Below, piece by piece: positions 32,449 through 43,738 of a stretch of 64,000 nucleotides of DNA. Below the pieces are notes generated by a model that saw only the letters and a list, made by a program, of their open reading frames with translations, was not told the origin of the DNA and did not search any database. Each line of letters starts with the position of its first letter. Position 1 is the stretch's first letter. Source of the DNA: Favolaschia claudopus. Its lineage: Eukaryota > Basidiomycota > Agaricomycetes > Agaricales > Mycenaceae. A program made the translations under genes and the position numbers. The stretch is taken from positions 682,001 to 746,000 of the forward strand of contig JAWWNJ010000001.1 of NCBI GenBank assembly GCA_037176885.1, written 5' to 3'.

Positions 32449-35400
32449 GGCAAAATAGCGATGTTGTGGGACTCAGGGGCTTGAAAAAAATAAATTCCCA
32501 AAAAGGAAAGAGGGAAGAGAGAAAGAGAGAAAGCTCTCGACTCACCTCCTTCTCAGCTTCAAAATTTGGTCGGGAACCTTTTTGATGTTGGTGGGTCCCA
32601 GCGCCCTCGCAAAAGCTTGCTGAAACGTAGGTGAGCACCTATGCTAGAGACGTTGCCTCGACCCCAGAAAATGGTGGGAAATTGCCGTTTTGGAATAAAT
32701 TTTGCGGAAAATGCCGCTTGTCTCGTGGTGGGAACGATCGGAAGGCATAGCGGATGTCCTTAAAAAGGTTTATTCCGCGGCCCGAAGCAAGTTTTTCGCC
32801 CGCATCAACCCAAGAACACGACACAGCCGCGTGACATAACGCGTCAATCTCCAGTCGCGTCGCCGAAACAACGCGACAAATTCTCGCTTTTCTTGTTCCA
32901 ACCACAGCTGCTTGCCCAAAACTTCTTCCAAAAGCTCTGGGCGGCATGTTTCTCTCCCCGTGCTCGCAGATCTTTCATAAATTCCCGACCCTCCGCGGCT
33001 GTCCTTGACTCCTTTCTCACTGGCACCTCAGGCTGCGGCCGTGTCTCGCGGCCGGAAGTACTGCCAGTAACTATGTCAGATTCTATAAGCATAATTTTTT
33101 CTATCAATGTTGTAACCTGCAGTATGTGCTGCCTTCAATATTGACTTTCTCATTCAATTTCCTCATCCCAGATCCCGGATTCCCGGGGTCCACTCCATTT
33201 GATCTGATTTGACATCCTAGTTCTTGTCTTCCTCCATTGCTGGTCTATATGTCAGTAAAGTGCTGTGAACTAATTTCTTTCCGTTTCCTTACCCTTGTTC
33301 CAACAAGAGTCATATTCAACTGAAAACAGTTACTGATTTCAATCCAAAGTTGCCAAGTTCATATGAGCATTCTGCTTCATATGTAGTATCCCTCTGTATT
33401 TGAGCTTGAATTGAAGATTCCTTGGCTTACTTGAGCTGCCGTCGCGATGATTTGAATTTTGAACACATGAATGAGTTAAGTAAGTCAATGTTGTGTTGTT
33501 TCTGTAAATAAAAGAAAACAAGCATCTTATCCACATGAATTTGTCTCTGTGAGATTCCACCCAGTATGCGTTCTCGACGCGACTACAGAGCAGCAAACAA
33601 AATACGAGCAGCACGCTTGGGTGTGGGCAGGCGTGAGAAAACCTAGATGATGATCAACCAAATTGGGATATATTCGCTATTAGTGCGCTATTGTCCCACA
33701 TCACCAGTATCCAGCCAAGAGCAGGCAAAATAGCGATGTTGTGGGACTCAGGGGCTTGAAAAAAATAAATTCCCAAAAAGGAAAGAGGGAAGAGAGAAAG
33801 AGAGAAAGCTCTCGACTCACCTCCTTCTCAGCTTCAAAATTTGGTCGGGAACCTTTTTGATGTTGGTGGGTCCCAGCGCCCTCGCAAAAGCTTGCTGAAA
33901 CGTAGGTGAGCACCTATGCTAGAGACGTTGCCTCGACCCCAGAAAATGGTGGGAAATTGCCGTTTTGGAATAAATTTTGCGGAAAATGCCGCTTGTCTCG
34001 TGGTGGGAACGATCGGAAGGCATAGCGGATGTCCTTAAAAAGGTTTATTCCGCGGCCCGAAGCAAGTTTTTCGCCCGCATCAACCCAAGAACACGACACA
34101 GCCGCGTGACATAACGCGTCAATCTCCAGTCGCGTCGCCGAAACAACGCGACAAATTCTCGCTTTTCTTGTTCCAACCACAGCTGCTTGCCCAAAACTTC
34201 TTCCAAAAGCTCTGGGCGGCATGTTTCTCTCCCCGTGCTCGCAGATCTTTCATAAATTCCCGACCCTCCGCGGCTGTCCTTGACTCCTTTCTCACTGGCA
34301 CCTCAGGCTGCGGCCGTGTCTCGCGGCCGGAAGTACTGCCAGTAACTATGTCAGATTCTATAAGCATAATTTTTTCTATCAATGTTGTAACCTGCAGTAT
34401 GTGCTGCCTTCAATATTGACTTTCTCATTCAATTTCCTCATCCCAGATCCCGGATTCCCGGGGTCCACTCCATTTGATCTGATTTGACATCCTAGTTCTT
34501 GTCTTCCTCCATTGCTGGTCTATATGTCAGTAAAGTGCTGTGAACTAATTTCTTTCCGTTTCCTTACCCTTGTTCCAACAAGAGTCATATTCAACTGAAA
34601 ACAGTTACTGATTTCAATCCAAAGTTGCCAAGTTCATATGAGCATTCTGCTTCATATGTAGTATCCCTCTGTATTTGAGCTTGAATTGAAGATTCCTTGG
34701 CTTACTTGAGCTGCCGTCGCGATGATTTGAATTTTGAACACATGAATGAGTTAAGTAAGTCAATGTTGTGTTGTTTCTGTAAATAAAAGAAAACAAGCAT
34801 CTTATCCACATGAATTTGTCTCTGTGAGATTCCACCCAGTATGCGTTCTCGACGCGACTACAGAGCAGCAAACAAAATACGAGCAGCACGCTTGGGTGTG
34901 GGCAGGCGTGAGAAAACCTAGATGATGATCAACCAAATTGGGATATATTCGCTATTAGTGCGCTATTGTCCCACATCACCAGTATCCAGCCAAGAGCAGG
35001 CAAAATAGCGATGTTGTGGGACTCAGGGGCTTGAAAAAAATAAATTCCCAAAAAGGAAAGAGGGAAGAGAGAAAGAGAGAAAGCTCTCGACTCACCTCCT
35101 TCTCAGCTTCAAAATTTGGTCGGGAACCTTTTTGATGTTGGTGGGTCCCAGCGCCCTCGCAAAAGCTTGCTGAAACGTAGGTGAGCACCTATGCTAGAGA
35201 CGTTGCCTCGACCCCAGAAAATGGTGGGAAATTGCCGTTTTGGAATAAATTTTGCGGAAAATGCCGCTTGTCTCGTGGTGGGAACGATCGGAAGGCATAG
35301 CGGATGTCCTTAAAAAGGTTTATTCCGCGGCCCGAAGCAAGTTTTTCGCCCGCATCAACCCAAGAACACGACACAGCCGCGTGACATAACGCGTCAATCT

Positions 35401-38400
35401 CCAGTCGCGTCGCCGAAACAACGCGACAAATTCTCGCTTTTCTTGTTCCAACCACAGCTGCTTGCCCAAAACTTCTTCCAAAAGCTCTGGGCGGCATGTT
35501 TCTCTCCCCGTGCTCGCAGATCTTTCATAAATTCCCGACCCTCCGCGGCTGTCCTTGACTCCTTTCTCACTGGCACCTCAGGCTGCGGCCGTGTCTCGCG
35601 GCCGGAAGTACTGCCAGTAACTATGTCAGATTCTATAAGCATAATTTTTTCTATCAATGTTGTAACCTGCAGTATGTGCTGCCTTCAATATTGACTTTCT
35701 CATTCAATTTCCTCATCCCAGATCCCGGATTCCCGGGGTCCACTCCATTTGATCTGATTTGACATCCTAGTTCTTGTCTTCCTCCATTGCTGGTCTATAT
35801 GTCAGTAAAGTGCTGTGAACTAATTTCTTTCCGTTTCCTTACCCTTGTTCCAACAAGAGTCATATTCAACTGAAAACAGTTACTGATTTCAATCCAAAGT
35901 TGCCAAGTTCATATGAGCATTCTGCTTCATATGTAGTATCCCTCTGTATTTGAGCTTGAATTGAAGATTCCTTGGCTTACTTGAGCTGCCGTCGCGATGA
36001 TTTGAATTTTGAACACATGAATGAGTTAAGTAAGTCAATGTTGTGTTGTTTCTGTAAATAAAAGAAAACAAGCATCTTATCCACATGAATTTGTCTCTGT
36101 GAGATTCCACCCAGTATGCGTTCTCGACGCGACTACAGAGCAGCAAACAAAATACGAGCAGCACGCTTGGGTGTGGGCAGGCGTGAGAAAACCTAGATGA
36201 TGATCAACCAAATTGGGATATATTCGCTATTAGTGCGCTATTGTCCCACATCACCAGTATCCAGCCAAGAGCAGGCAAAATAGCGATGTTGTGGGACTCA
36301 GGGGCTTGAAAAAAATAAATTCCCAAAAAGGAAAGAGGGAAGAGAGAAAGAGAGAAAGCTCTCGACTCACCTCCTTCTCAGCTTCAAAATTTGGTCGGGA
36401 ACCTTTTTGATGTTGGTGGGTCCCAGCGCCCTCGCAAAAGCTTGCTGAAACGTAGGTGAGCACCTATGCTAGAGACGTTGCCTCGACCCCAGAAAATGGT
36501 GGGAAATTGCCGTTTTGGAATAAATTTTGCGGAAAATGCCGCTTGTCTCGTGGTGGGAACGATCGGAAGGCATAGCGGATGTCCTTAAAAAGGTTTATTC
36601 CGCGGCCCGAAGCAAGTTTTTCGCCCGCATCAACCCAAGAACACGACACAGCCGCGTGACATAACGCGTCAATCTCCAGTCGCGTCGCCGAAACAACGCG
36701 ACAAATTCTCGCTTTTCTTGTTCCAACCACAGCTGCTTGCCCAAAACTTCTTCCAAAAGCTCTGGGCGGCATGTTTCTCTCCCCGTGCTCGCAGATCTTT
36801 CATAAATTCCCGACCCTCCGCGGCTGTCCTTGACTCCTTTCTCACTGGCACCTCAGGCTGCGGCCGTGTCTCGCGGCCGGAAGTACTGCCAGTAACTATG
36901 TCAGATTCTATAAGCATAATTTTTTCTATCAATGTTGTAACCTGCAGTATGTGCTGCCTTCAATATTGACTTTCTCATTCAATTTCCTCATCCCAGATCC
37001 CGGATTCCCGGGGTCCACTCCATTTGATCTGATTTGACATCCTAGTTCTTGTCTTCCTCCATTGCTGGTCTATATGTCAGTAAAGTGCTGTGAACTAATT
37101 TCTTTCCGTTTCCTTACCCTTGTTCCAACAAGAGTCATATTCAACTGAAAACAGTTACTGATTTCAATCCAAAGTTGCCAAGTTCATATGAGCATTCTGC
37201 TTCATATGTAGTATCCCTCTGTATTTGAGCTTGAATTGAAGATTCCTTGGCTTACTTGAGCTGCCGTCGCGATGATTTGAATTTTGAACACATGAATGAG
37301 TTAAGTAAGTCAATGTTGTGTTGTTTCTGTAAATAAAAGAAAACAAGCATCTTATCCACATGAATTTGTCTCTGTGAGATTCCACCCAGTATGCGTTCTC
37401 GACGCGACTACAGAGCAGCAAACAAAATACGAGCAGCACGCTTGGGTGTGGGCAGGCGTGAGAAAACCTAGATGATGATCAACCAAATTGGGATATATTC
37501 GCTATTAGTGCGCTATTGTCCCACATCACCAGTATCCAGCCAAGAGCAGGCAAAATAGCGATGTTGTGGGACTCAGGGGCTTGAAAAAAATAAATTCCCA
37601 AAAAGGAAAGAGGGAAGAGAGAAAGAGAGAAAGCTCTCGACTCACCTCCTTCTCAGCTTCAAAATTTGGTCGGGAACCTTTTTGATGTTGGTGGGTCCCA
37701 GCGCCCTCGCAAAAGCTTGCTGAAACGTAGGTGAGCACCTATGCTAGAGACGTTGCCTCGACCCCAGAAAATGGTGGGAAATTGCCGTTTTGGAATAAAT
37801 TTTGCGGAAAATGCCGCTTGTCTCGTGGTGGGAACGATCGGAAGGCATAGCGGATGTCCTTAAAAAGGTTTATTCCGCGGCCCGAAGCAAGTTTTTCGCC
37901 CGCATCAACCCAAGAACACGACACAGCCGCGTGACATAACGCGTCAATCTCCAGTCGCGTCGCCGAAACAACGCGACAAATTCTCGCTTTTCTTGTTCCA
38001 ACCACAGCTGCTTGCCCAAAACTTCTTCCAAAAGCTCTGGGCGGCATGTTTCTCTCCCCGTGCTCGCAGATCTTTCATAAATTCCCGACCCTCCGCGGCT
38101 GTCCTTGACTCCTTTCTCACTGGCACCTCAGGCTGCGGCCGTGTCTCGCGGCCGGAAGTACTGCCAGTAACTATGTCAGATTCTATAAGCATAATTTTTT
38201 CTATCAATGTTGTAACCTGCAGTATGTGCTGCCTTCAATATTGACTTTCTCATTCAATTTCCTCATCCCAGATCCCGGATTCCCGGGGTCCACTCCATTT
38301 GATCTGATTTGACATCCTAGTTCTTGTCTTCCTCCATTGCTGGTCTATATGTCAGTAAAGTGCTGTGAACTAATTTCTTTCCGTTTCCTTACCCTTGTTC

Positions 38401-38823
38401 CAACAAGAGTCATATTCAACTGAAAACAGTTACTGATTTCAATCCAAAGTTGCCAAGTTCATATGAGCATTCTGCTTCATATGTAGTATCCCTCTGTATT
38501 TGAGCTTGAATTGAAGATTCCTTGGCTTACTTGAGCTGCCGTCGCGATGATTTGAATTTTGAACACATGAATGAGTTAAGTAAGTCAATGTTGTGTTGTT
38601 TCTGTAAATAAAAGAAAACAAGCATCTTATCCACATGAATTTGTCTCTGTGAGATTCCACCCAGTATGCGTTCTCGACGCGACTACAGAGCAGCAAACAA
38701 AATACGAGCAGCACGCTTGGGTGTGGGCAGGCGTGAGAAAACCTAGATGATGATCAACCAAATTGGGATATATTCGCTATTAGTGCGCTATTGTCCCACA
38801 TCACCAGTATCCAGCCAAGAGCA
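32449..38823. repeat. tandem array: five identical 1,275-bp units
   Basis: Units start with GGCAAAATAGCG at 32449, 33724, 34999, 36274 and 37549, and the array ends at 38823. That is exactly 5 x 1,275 bp, and I found no differences between copies on inspection. Each unit ends CAAGAGCA, the same octamer that precedes the array at 32440-32447, so the array lies between direct 8-bp repeats. Each unit contains a purine-rich AGAGAAAGAG tract and short open frames of 70-102 codons that overlap on both strands. None of these shows a recognisable domain or a convincing splice plan. Across the unit junction, GTCCCACATC and CGCTATT recur in inverted form as ATGTTGTGGGAC and AATAGCG. No transposase, Rep-like protein or rRNA is visible. 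It is a recent satellite-like amplification of unknown content; the copy number depends on the assembly. Confidence 0.92.
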
Positions 38824-39209
38824 AGAGTGACTTTTCGGCGCTTACGTCTCGGCTCATCGGCCCTGAACCCGGTGCCGTAAACATGTCAGGTGCGTCCGGC
38901 ATTCTAAAAGATCCCGATCAACTCAGCCACCCATCACAACGTCGGAGGGCACCCCAAGACCCACTCTCTTTAGATAGTGGGAATTTGGGCAATTCTTGAG
39001 CTACATTTGAACGACTATCTTCAAAAAAGTTTATAAAGTCTTGTTTACGAGACTATTCTTGAGCTTGCTTCTTGCCATTTCGACGTTGAGCGAAGTATCC
39101 AACGCATTGAGCCCTTCCGCAGGTATGTATCTTTCAATCTTGTCTGCTGCGCGAGGCTCAAGTTATCTCACTGCTTGTTAGGGCTGCGCGGAATAACTTC
39201 CAAACCAGC
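38824..39209 (+). promoter_or_regulatory. promoter and 5' leader of the poly(A) polymerase gene, with a leader intron
   Basis: A TTATAAAG element lies near 39031. A splice donor after CCTTCCGCAG (GTATGTAT at 39121) and an acceptor CTTGTTAG near 39180 suggest a 5'-UTR intron of about 60 nt ending 29 nt before the ATG at 39210. Confidence 0.45.
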
Positions 39210-41179
39210 ATGTCGGGCCAAAAGACGCGTGAAACGCGCGGGCGGGTGAAGTCAGTAGGTGTGGAAGCAAGCCCGCAAAATGCGAAGAGGCCAATACGCG
39301 AGAAGAGGAAACGCTCGCCAGCGCCAGTTGCGCCGGAGGACGAGCACGTTTTAACCCCCTGGCTGGACTTGATACCGAAGAGCGTGTCCGCCGTCACGGC
39401 GGAGCAACGGTTTGTTGACTTGGTCGAGCTCGGTGGCACGCATTCCGGCTGATTTCTGCCACAGATTGCACCAAGAAATAGTTGCGTACGTGGAGTACGT
39501 GCAGTCGACTCCGCAGGAGAAAACCGCGCGTCAGACGCTGCTTGAGGTCATTCAGCGGTCGCTTCAACCGCGATTTCCCGGTGGGGAGGTGAAGATGTTC
39601 GGAAGTCAAGCTACAGGTGCGTCGATGTGTCCTCAATGTGCTGTCAATACGTCTCATAATAGTGCAGGTCTGTCTCTTCCCGCAGGGTAGAAATTTCTTT
39701 TTCGCTCGCATATCTATTCATCGACCCCGTCCAACAGAGACATGGACCTTGTGGTGATGACGCGAGAGGAGATATCGCCGACGGACAAGAAACGCCCGCT
39801 CTTTCAGATGTCCACCATTCTCAAGGCTGCTCGTCTTACCTGGGACGTTCAGGTTAATTTCCATGCGAGGGTGCCGATCCTGAAATTCCAGAGCCTCCCA
39901 GAATTTGGTAAGCCTTCTTCTCTCGTCTCGATTCCAGAGCTGAACGACCCTTACAGGCTCTTTCAGCGTTGACATTGGGATCAATAACACCGATGGACCT
40001 CAGGCAATTGCCATCGTGAATGACTATCTGGCCAAGATGCCTGCCCTGCGGCCGCTCATTCTTGCGGTCAAGGGGTTTTTGTCGCAGCGGGATCTTAACA
40101 ACGCGGCGCACAGCGGGCTCGGCAGCTACGCTGTCATCTGTATGTGCATCAGCTTTCTACAGGTGGCTTGGCTCTCTTTCTTCTACGGATGTTGTCTGAC
40201 CCGAGACAGCTTAATCCGAGCAAGCGCCCGCAAGAATACATCGACAAGCCGATGGAGACAGATTCTCTCGGCGCTCTGCTGGCAGATTTCATGTTCTACT
40301 ATGGTATCGATTTTCCCTATGCTGACTCGTACATCTCTGTGTCCGAGGGCAAGTTACTTCCCAAAGAGTCCGCGCCATGGGCGAAGACAAATAAGGTTCC
40401 TGATGGACTTGCTATCCAGTGTCTCGTCAATCCAGGTCGGCCTGTTTCTTTTCGGCTATACAAGATAACTGAATCGCGACAGAAATCGATGTGGGTAAAT
40501 CTGCGGGTCGTTTGAACGCCATTCGGACCGCGTTCAAAGAGGGGTACGCGACTATTCTGCAAATGTCCCTTGGAGATGGCAGTCTGCTTGGGCCCCTCGT
40601 TTCTTTCACGCAGTCTGTGAGTGGACCTTGGAATACTTGTTGCCATGACTCTAACAGCCGCGCGATAGATGATTGACCACCGTACCCATATCCAGCACAT
40701 CGTCGACTCGGGGAAACTTGAGGCGGCCGTTTCACCTCCGCCGCGCCACCCAAGACATCGACCAGCACCCAAACAGGCACCCGCAGCGCGCGCTCCGCTC
40801 CCGACACGTCCGTCGCACCTCCCGCCCACGCCCAGCGTCCTCCCTGCGTCCCGACACACCCCCGGAGCACGTCCCATACGGCTCAGCATTTGGCGCGAGC
40901 TCTGCGATGGGTCGTAACGGGCACAACAATAACTCCAACTCTCAAGCAAATACGAATGGGAATGGCTCGTCTGTCAACCGCAAGGGCTCCGGCTTCCCCT
41001 CGCGGATGCGCTCTGAAGGGTGCAATCGGCCGGTGCATGTCACGCCTGCGTCGCGTCATCCGCATTTTGACCCGGAGTGGCCGCCGCTCGGGGGCGGCGG
41101 GTCGAAGACGACGAGAAGGTCTGGGGGGAGGCCGCAGAATAAGAGGCGGAGGAGGGACGAGGGTGGGGGTGGGTCGTAG
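39210..41179 (+). CDS. Trf4/Cid14-like non-canonical poly(A) polymerase
   Basis: Spliced exons give the order of the Trf4/5 family: LTPWLDLIPKSVSAVTAEQR, then LHQEIVAYVEYVQSTPQEKT, VKMFGSQATGLSLPAGDMDL (nucleotidyltransferase GS motif and the D-x-D metal pair), ARVPILKFQS (third carboxylate region), FSVDIGINNTDGPQAIAIVN, NDYLAKMPALRPLILAVKGF, LNNAAHSGLGSYAVICMCIS and a PAP-associated domain with DSLGALLADFMFYYGIDFPY. A C-terminal extension is Pro/Arg- then Gly/Asn-rich and ends in a basic cluster (NKRRRRDE). The family adds short poly(A) tails to nuclear RNAs for exosome decay (TRAMP), and Cid12/Cid14 relatives work with RNAi. Joining of the Pro-rich stretch near 40800-40870 is uncertain; an intron or a one-base slip is needed there. 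Confidence 0.85.
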
Positions 41180-41671
41180 GCGACTTTTCGAGGCATTGTT
41201 TTTTTCTTCCTTCATTTCTTGCATTCATTCTCTCTCACGAAGCATTCCGATAGCAATTGTATACCACCCACTTCAAGAGCATTTTCTCTTTCTTCCTTCG
41301 TTCCTTCTTTTCATTCTCTCTCTCACAAAGCATCCTGTTGGCAATTGTACACCATCCACTTCAATAACCTTATCTGTATATTCTGTTGTGTATCTCTACA
41401 TTCGTGTACCTGTCTTCATGTACCGTACCCATGTTTTCCCCCGCGTAATACATAGAATCCAGGCTCGTAGACCAACCGAGAATGCTCCCGTAAAACGTGG
41501 GAAAATGGACTTGGCACAACTCGGAGTTTCTTTTGCTCTTTCATGTTGCCCGAATCCTGAGTTTCCTTTGTCTTTCATGTTCCTTTCGTCTCGGCTTCTA
41601 TCCTCACCCTCGACGACCATCGGCTGGCTTTTCAAAGAATCGGGCGGAGCCGGCAATACAGCGACTTGTAA
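41180..41671. other. interval between poly(A) polymerase and HDAC genes
   Basis: About 490 bp that includes the direct repeat above and a pyrimidine-rich stretch. It presumably holds the 3' UTR of one gene and the promoter of the next. Confidence 0.45.
41222..41375. repeat. imperfect direct repeat of about 60 bp in a 3' region
   Basis: Two copies of a segment containing CATTC...CTCTCTCAC, AAAGCAT or GAAGCATTC, GCAATTGTA and ACTTCAA begin near 41222 and 41315. They lie just downstream of the poly(A) polymerase stop. They look like a local duplication in the 3' UTR. Confidence 0.55.
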
Positions 41672-43539
41672 ATGTCTCGTCGGCGCGTAGCATATTACTA
41701 CGATCGTATGAATCGTTTGCTAGGTGGTGAGCCTCTGCTCATTTGCACCATAGCCGATGTAGGGGCCTACACCTTTGGGCTGAACCAATACCTCAAGCCG
41801 CACCGCGTCAAAATGTGCCACGACCTCATAGCAGCGTATGGCATGCTCGATAAGATGCACGTATTAGTGCGTCTTCGCCTTGAATTCTCCCAATCTATCC
41901 TCACATTGAATTAGAGACCGCCACGTACCTCCGCAGAAACCATGACCTCGTTTCACACTGACGAGTACGTCCAGTTTCTGAGCAAAGTCACGCCCGAAAC
42001 CTTTGCAAAGTTGAGCGGCAATGGGACGCGTTGTGAGCTCTCATTCTTTGTTTTTGTCTTTACCACTGACCACAAACACAAAACGCAGTCCTGGTTGGAG
42101 ACGACAATCCCCCCTTCGAGGGTGTCTTTGAATTTAGCTCTATTTCGGCTGGTGGATCAATCGGTGTGTGTTTCTTCTTCGCTTCTTTCCGTTCTGCGAC
42201 TCAAGGCGTCCTCTCAAAGCTGCCGCTCAGAGAATAAACTGCGGGGCGGCCGACATCGCTATCAACTGGGCTGGCGGCTTGCACCACGCGAAAAAGGGCG
42301 AGGCGTCGGGGTTTTGTTACATCAACGACATCGTTCTATGCATTCTGGAGCTTTTGCGACGCGTTCCGCGCGTACTTTGTTCGTTGTCTCCTCGATTTCC
42401 GCACGAATCTTCACTCATTACTCGCAGACATCGATATCGACTGTCATCACGGCGACGGCGTAGAAGAGGCATTCTACACCACTGACCGCGTCATGACCTG
42501 TAGTTTCCACAAGTTCGGCGCGTACTTTCCCGGTACGGGGAGCCAAGAAGACAAGGGTCGCGGCAAAGGCAATGGTTACTCTGTCAACATTCCGCTGCAC
42601 GACGGCATAACGGACGGAGCGTACAAAAGCGTGTTCGAGCCTATCATCTCCAAGATCTTGGAGGTGTATCGACCGTCCGCCGTCGTACTCCAGTGCGGGG
42701 CGGATTCGTTGGCTGGAGACAAGCTAGGTTGTTTGAACCTCAGTATGGAGGGTCATGCGCGGTGTGTTCAGTTTCTGCGGCAGCAGAATGTGCCGCTTGT
42801 GCTGCTGGGCGGGGGTGGCTATACTGTGAAGAATGTCGCCCCGCGCATGGACGTACGAAACCGCTTGTGCTTTGGGAATTGAAGACAGCATCGATCCTCT
42901 GCTTCCATACAGCGAGTATTTCGATTGGTTTGGGCCGAGGTTTCGTCTGGAAGTCGTGCCCAGTAACATGGACGACCTCAACTCGAAAGAATACCTCGAT
43001 TCTGTGAGGTAAATAGCTTCGCATTGGGTCATTGTCTGGTGTTTTCTGACCTGTGACTCGTCAGGACCAACGCTTTGAGTCAGCTTCAAAGCCTGAATCA
43101 CACACCATCGATTCAAATGCAAGACGTCCCCGATGAATCGGTCGCACGGCATTTGCGGTCAAAGAAACGTCGGCGGTCAGGGGAACTACGGGATGACCTT
43201 GACAGGAGTATACAAGGCAAGCGTGCGACTTTGCACATATGTTAATTCCATTCTCATATCAGTGCAGACCAGATTCACGCGCTACAAGACGCGGACCTCA
43301 CGTCGGATGAGTCCGACAGCGATAACGAGGACAAAAATTCACATTCAACCCATCCCCGGCGGAAAAATCGGGTCATGAGTATCATCACGAATCAGTATGT
43401 CGAGACTCCTGCCAGTGTTAAAAGGAAGTTCTTTCAGAGTGGGAGGGATTTGGATGAATATTTTCGTGATGAGATGATGAAAGTGGAGGTGCTCAAGAAG
43501 GGGATCGTGGAAGATCTTTCTGTATCTAGAGAATTGTAA
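41672..43539 (+). CDS. RPD3: class I histone deacetylase (Rpd3-like), with a one-base frameshift
   Basis: Exons read [11 protein letters not shown] joined to [20 protein letters not shown], then [110 protein letters not shown] and [17 protein letters not shown]. Active-site histidines (HHAKK), metal ligands (the DID and HHGDG region, GADS) and the catalytic tyrosine (GGGGYT) are all present. After KNVA the frame breaks in a CCCC run at 42839-42842. One base fewer restores the family sequence [12 protein letters not shown] and [20 protein letters not shown]. The tail contains an acidic Ser/Asp stretch and ends at 43539. It is probably a chromatin deacetylase of Rpd3/Clr6-type complexes. The slip could be an assembly error or a real truncation after the catalytic core. 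Confidence 0.85.
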
Positions 43540-43738
43540 TTATATTGTACTGTACTTTAACCGGCGGACATGTATGAAGTAATGTATCGACTCGGAGTCA
43601 CGTCAACAACTTGTGGGGAAACTGGCGAATCTTCGACGCAGGATCACGATTTCGTAGTCGTAGGTAGTCGTGATCAAAGTACTTACCCAACTTGAATCAG
43701 CTCCACGACAATCTACGACTCGAAGTATTGCTAGGTAG

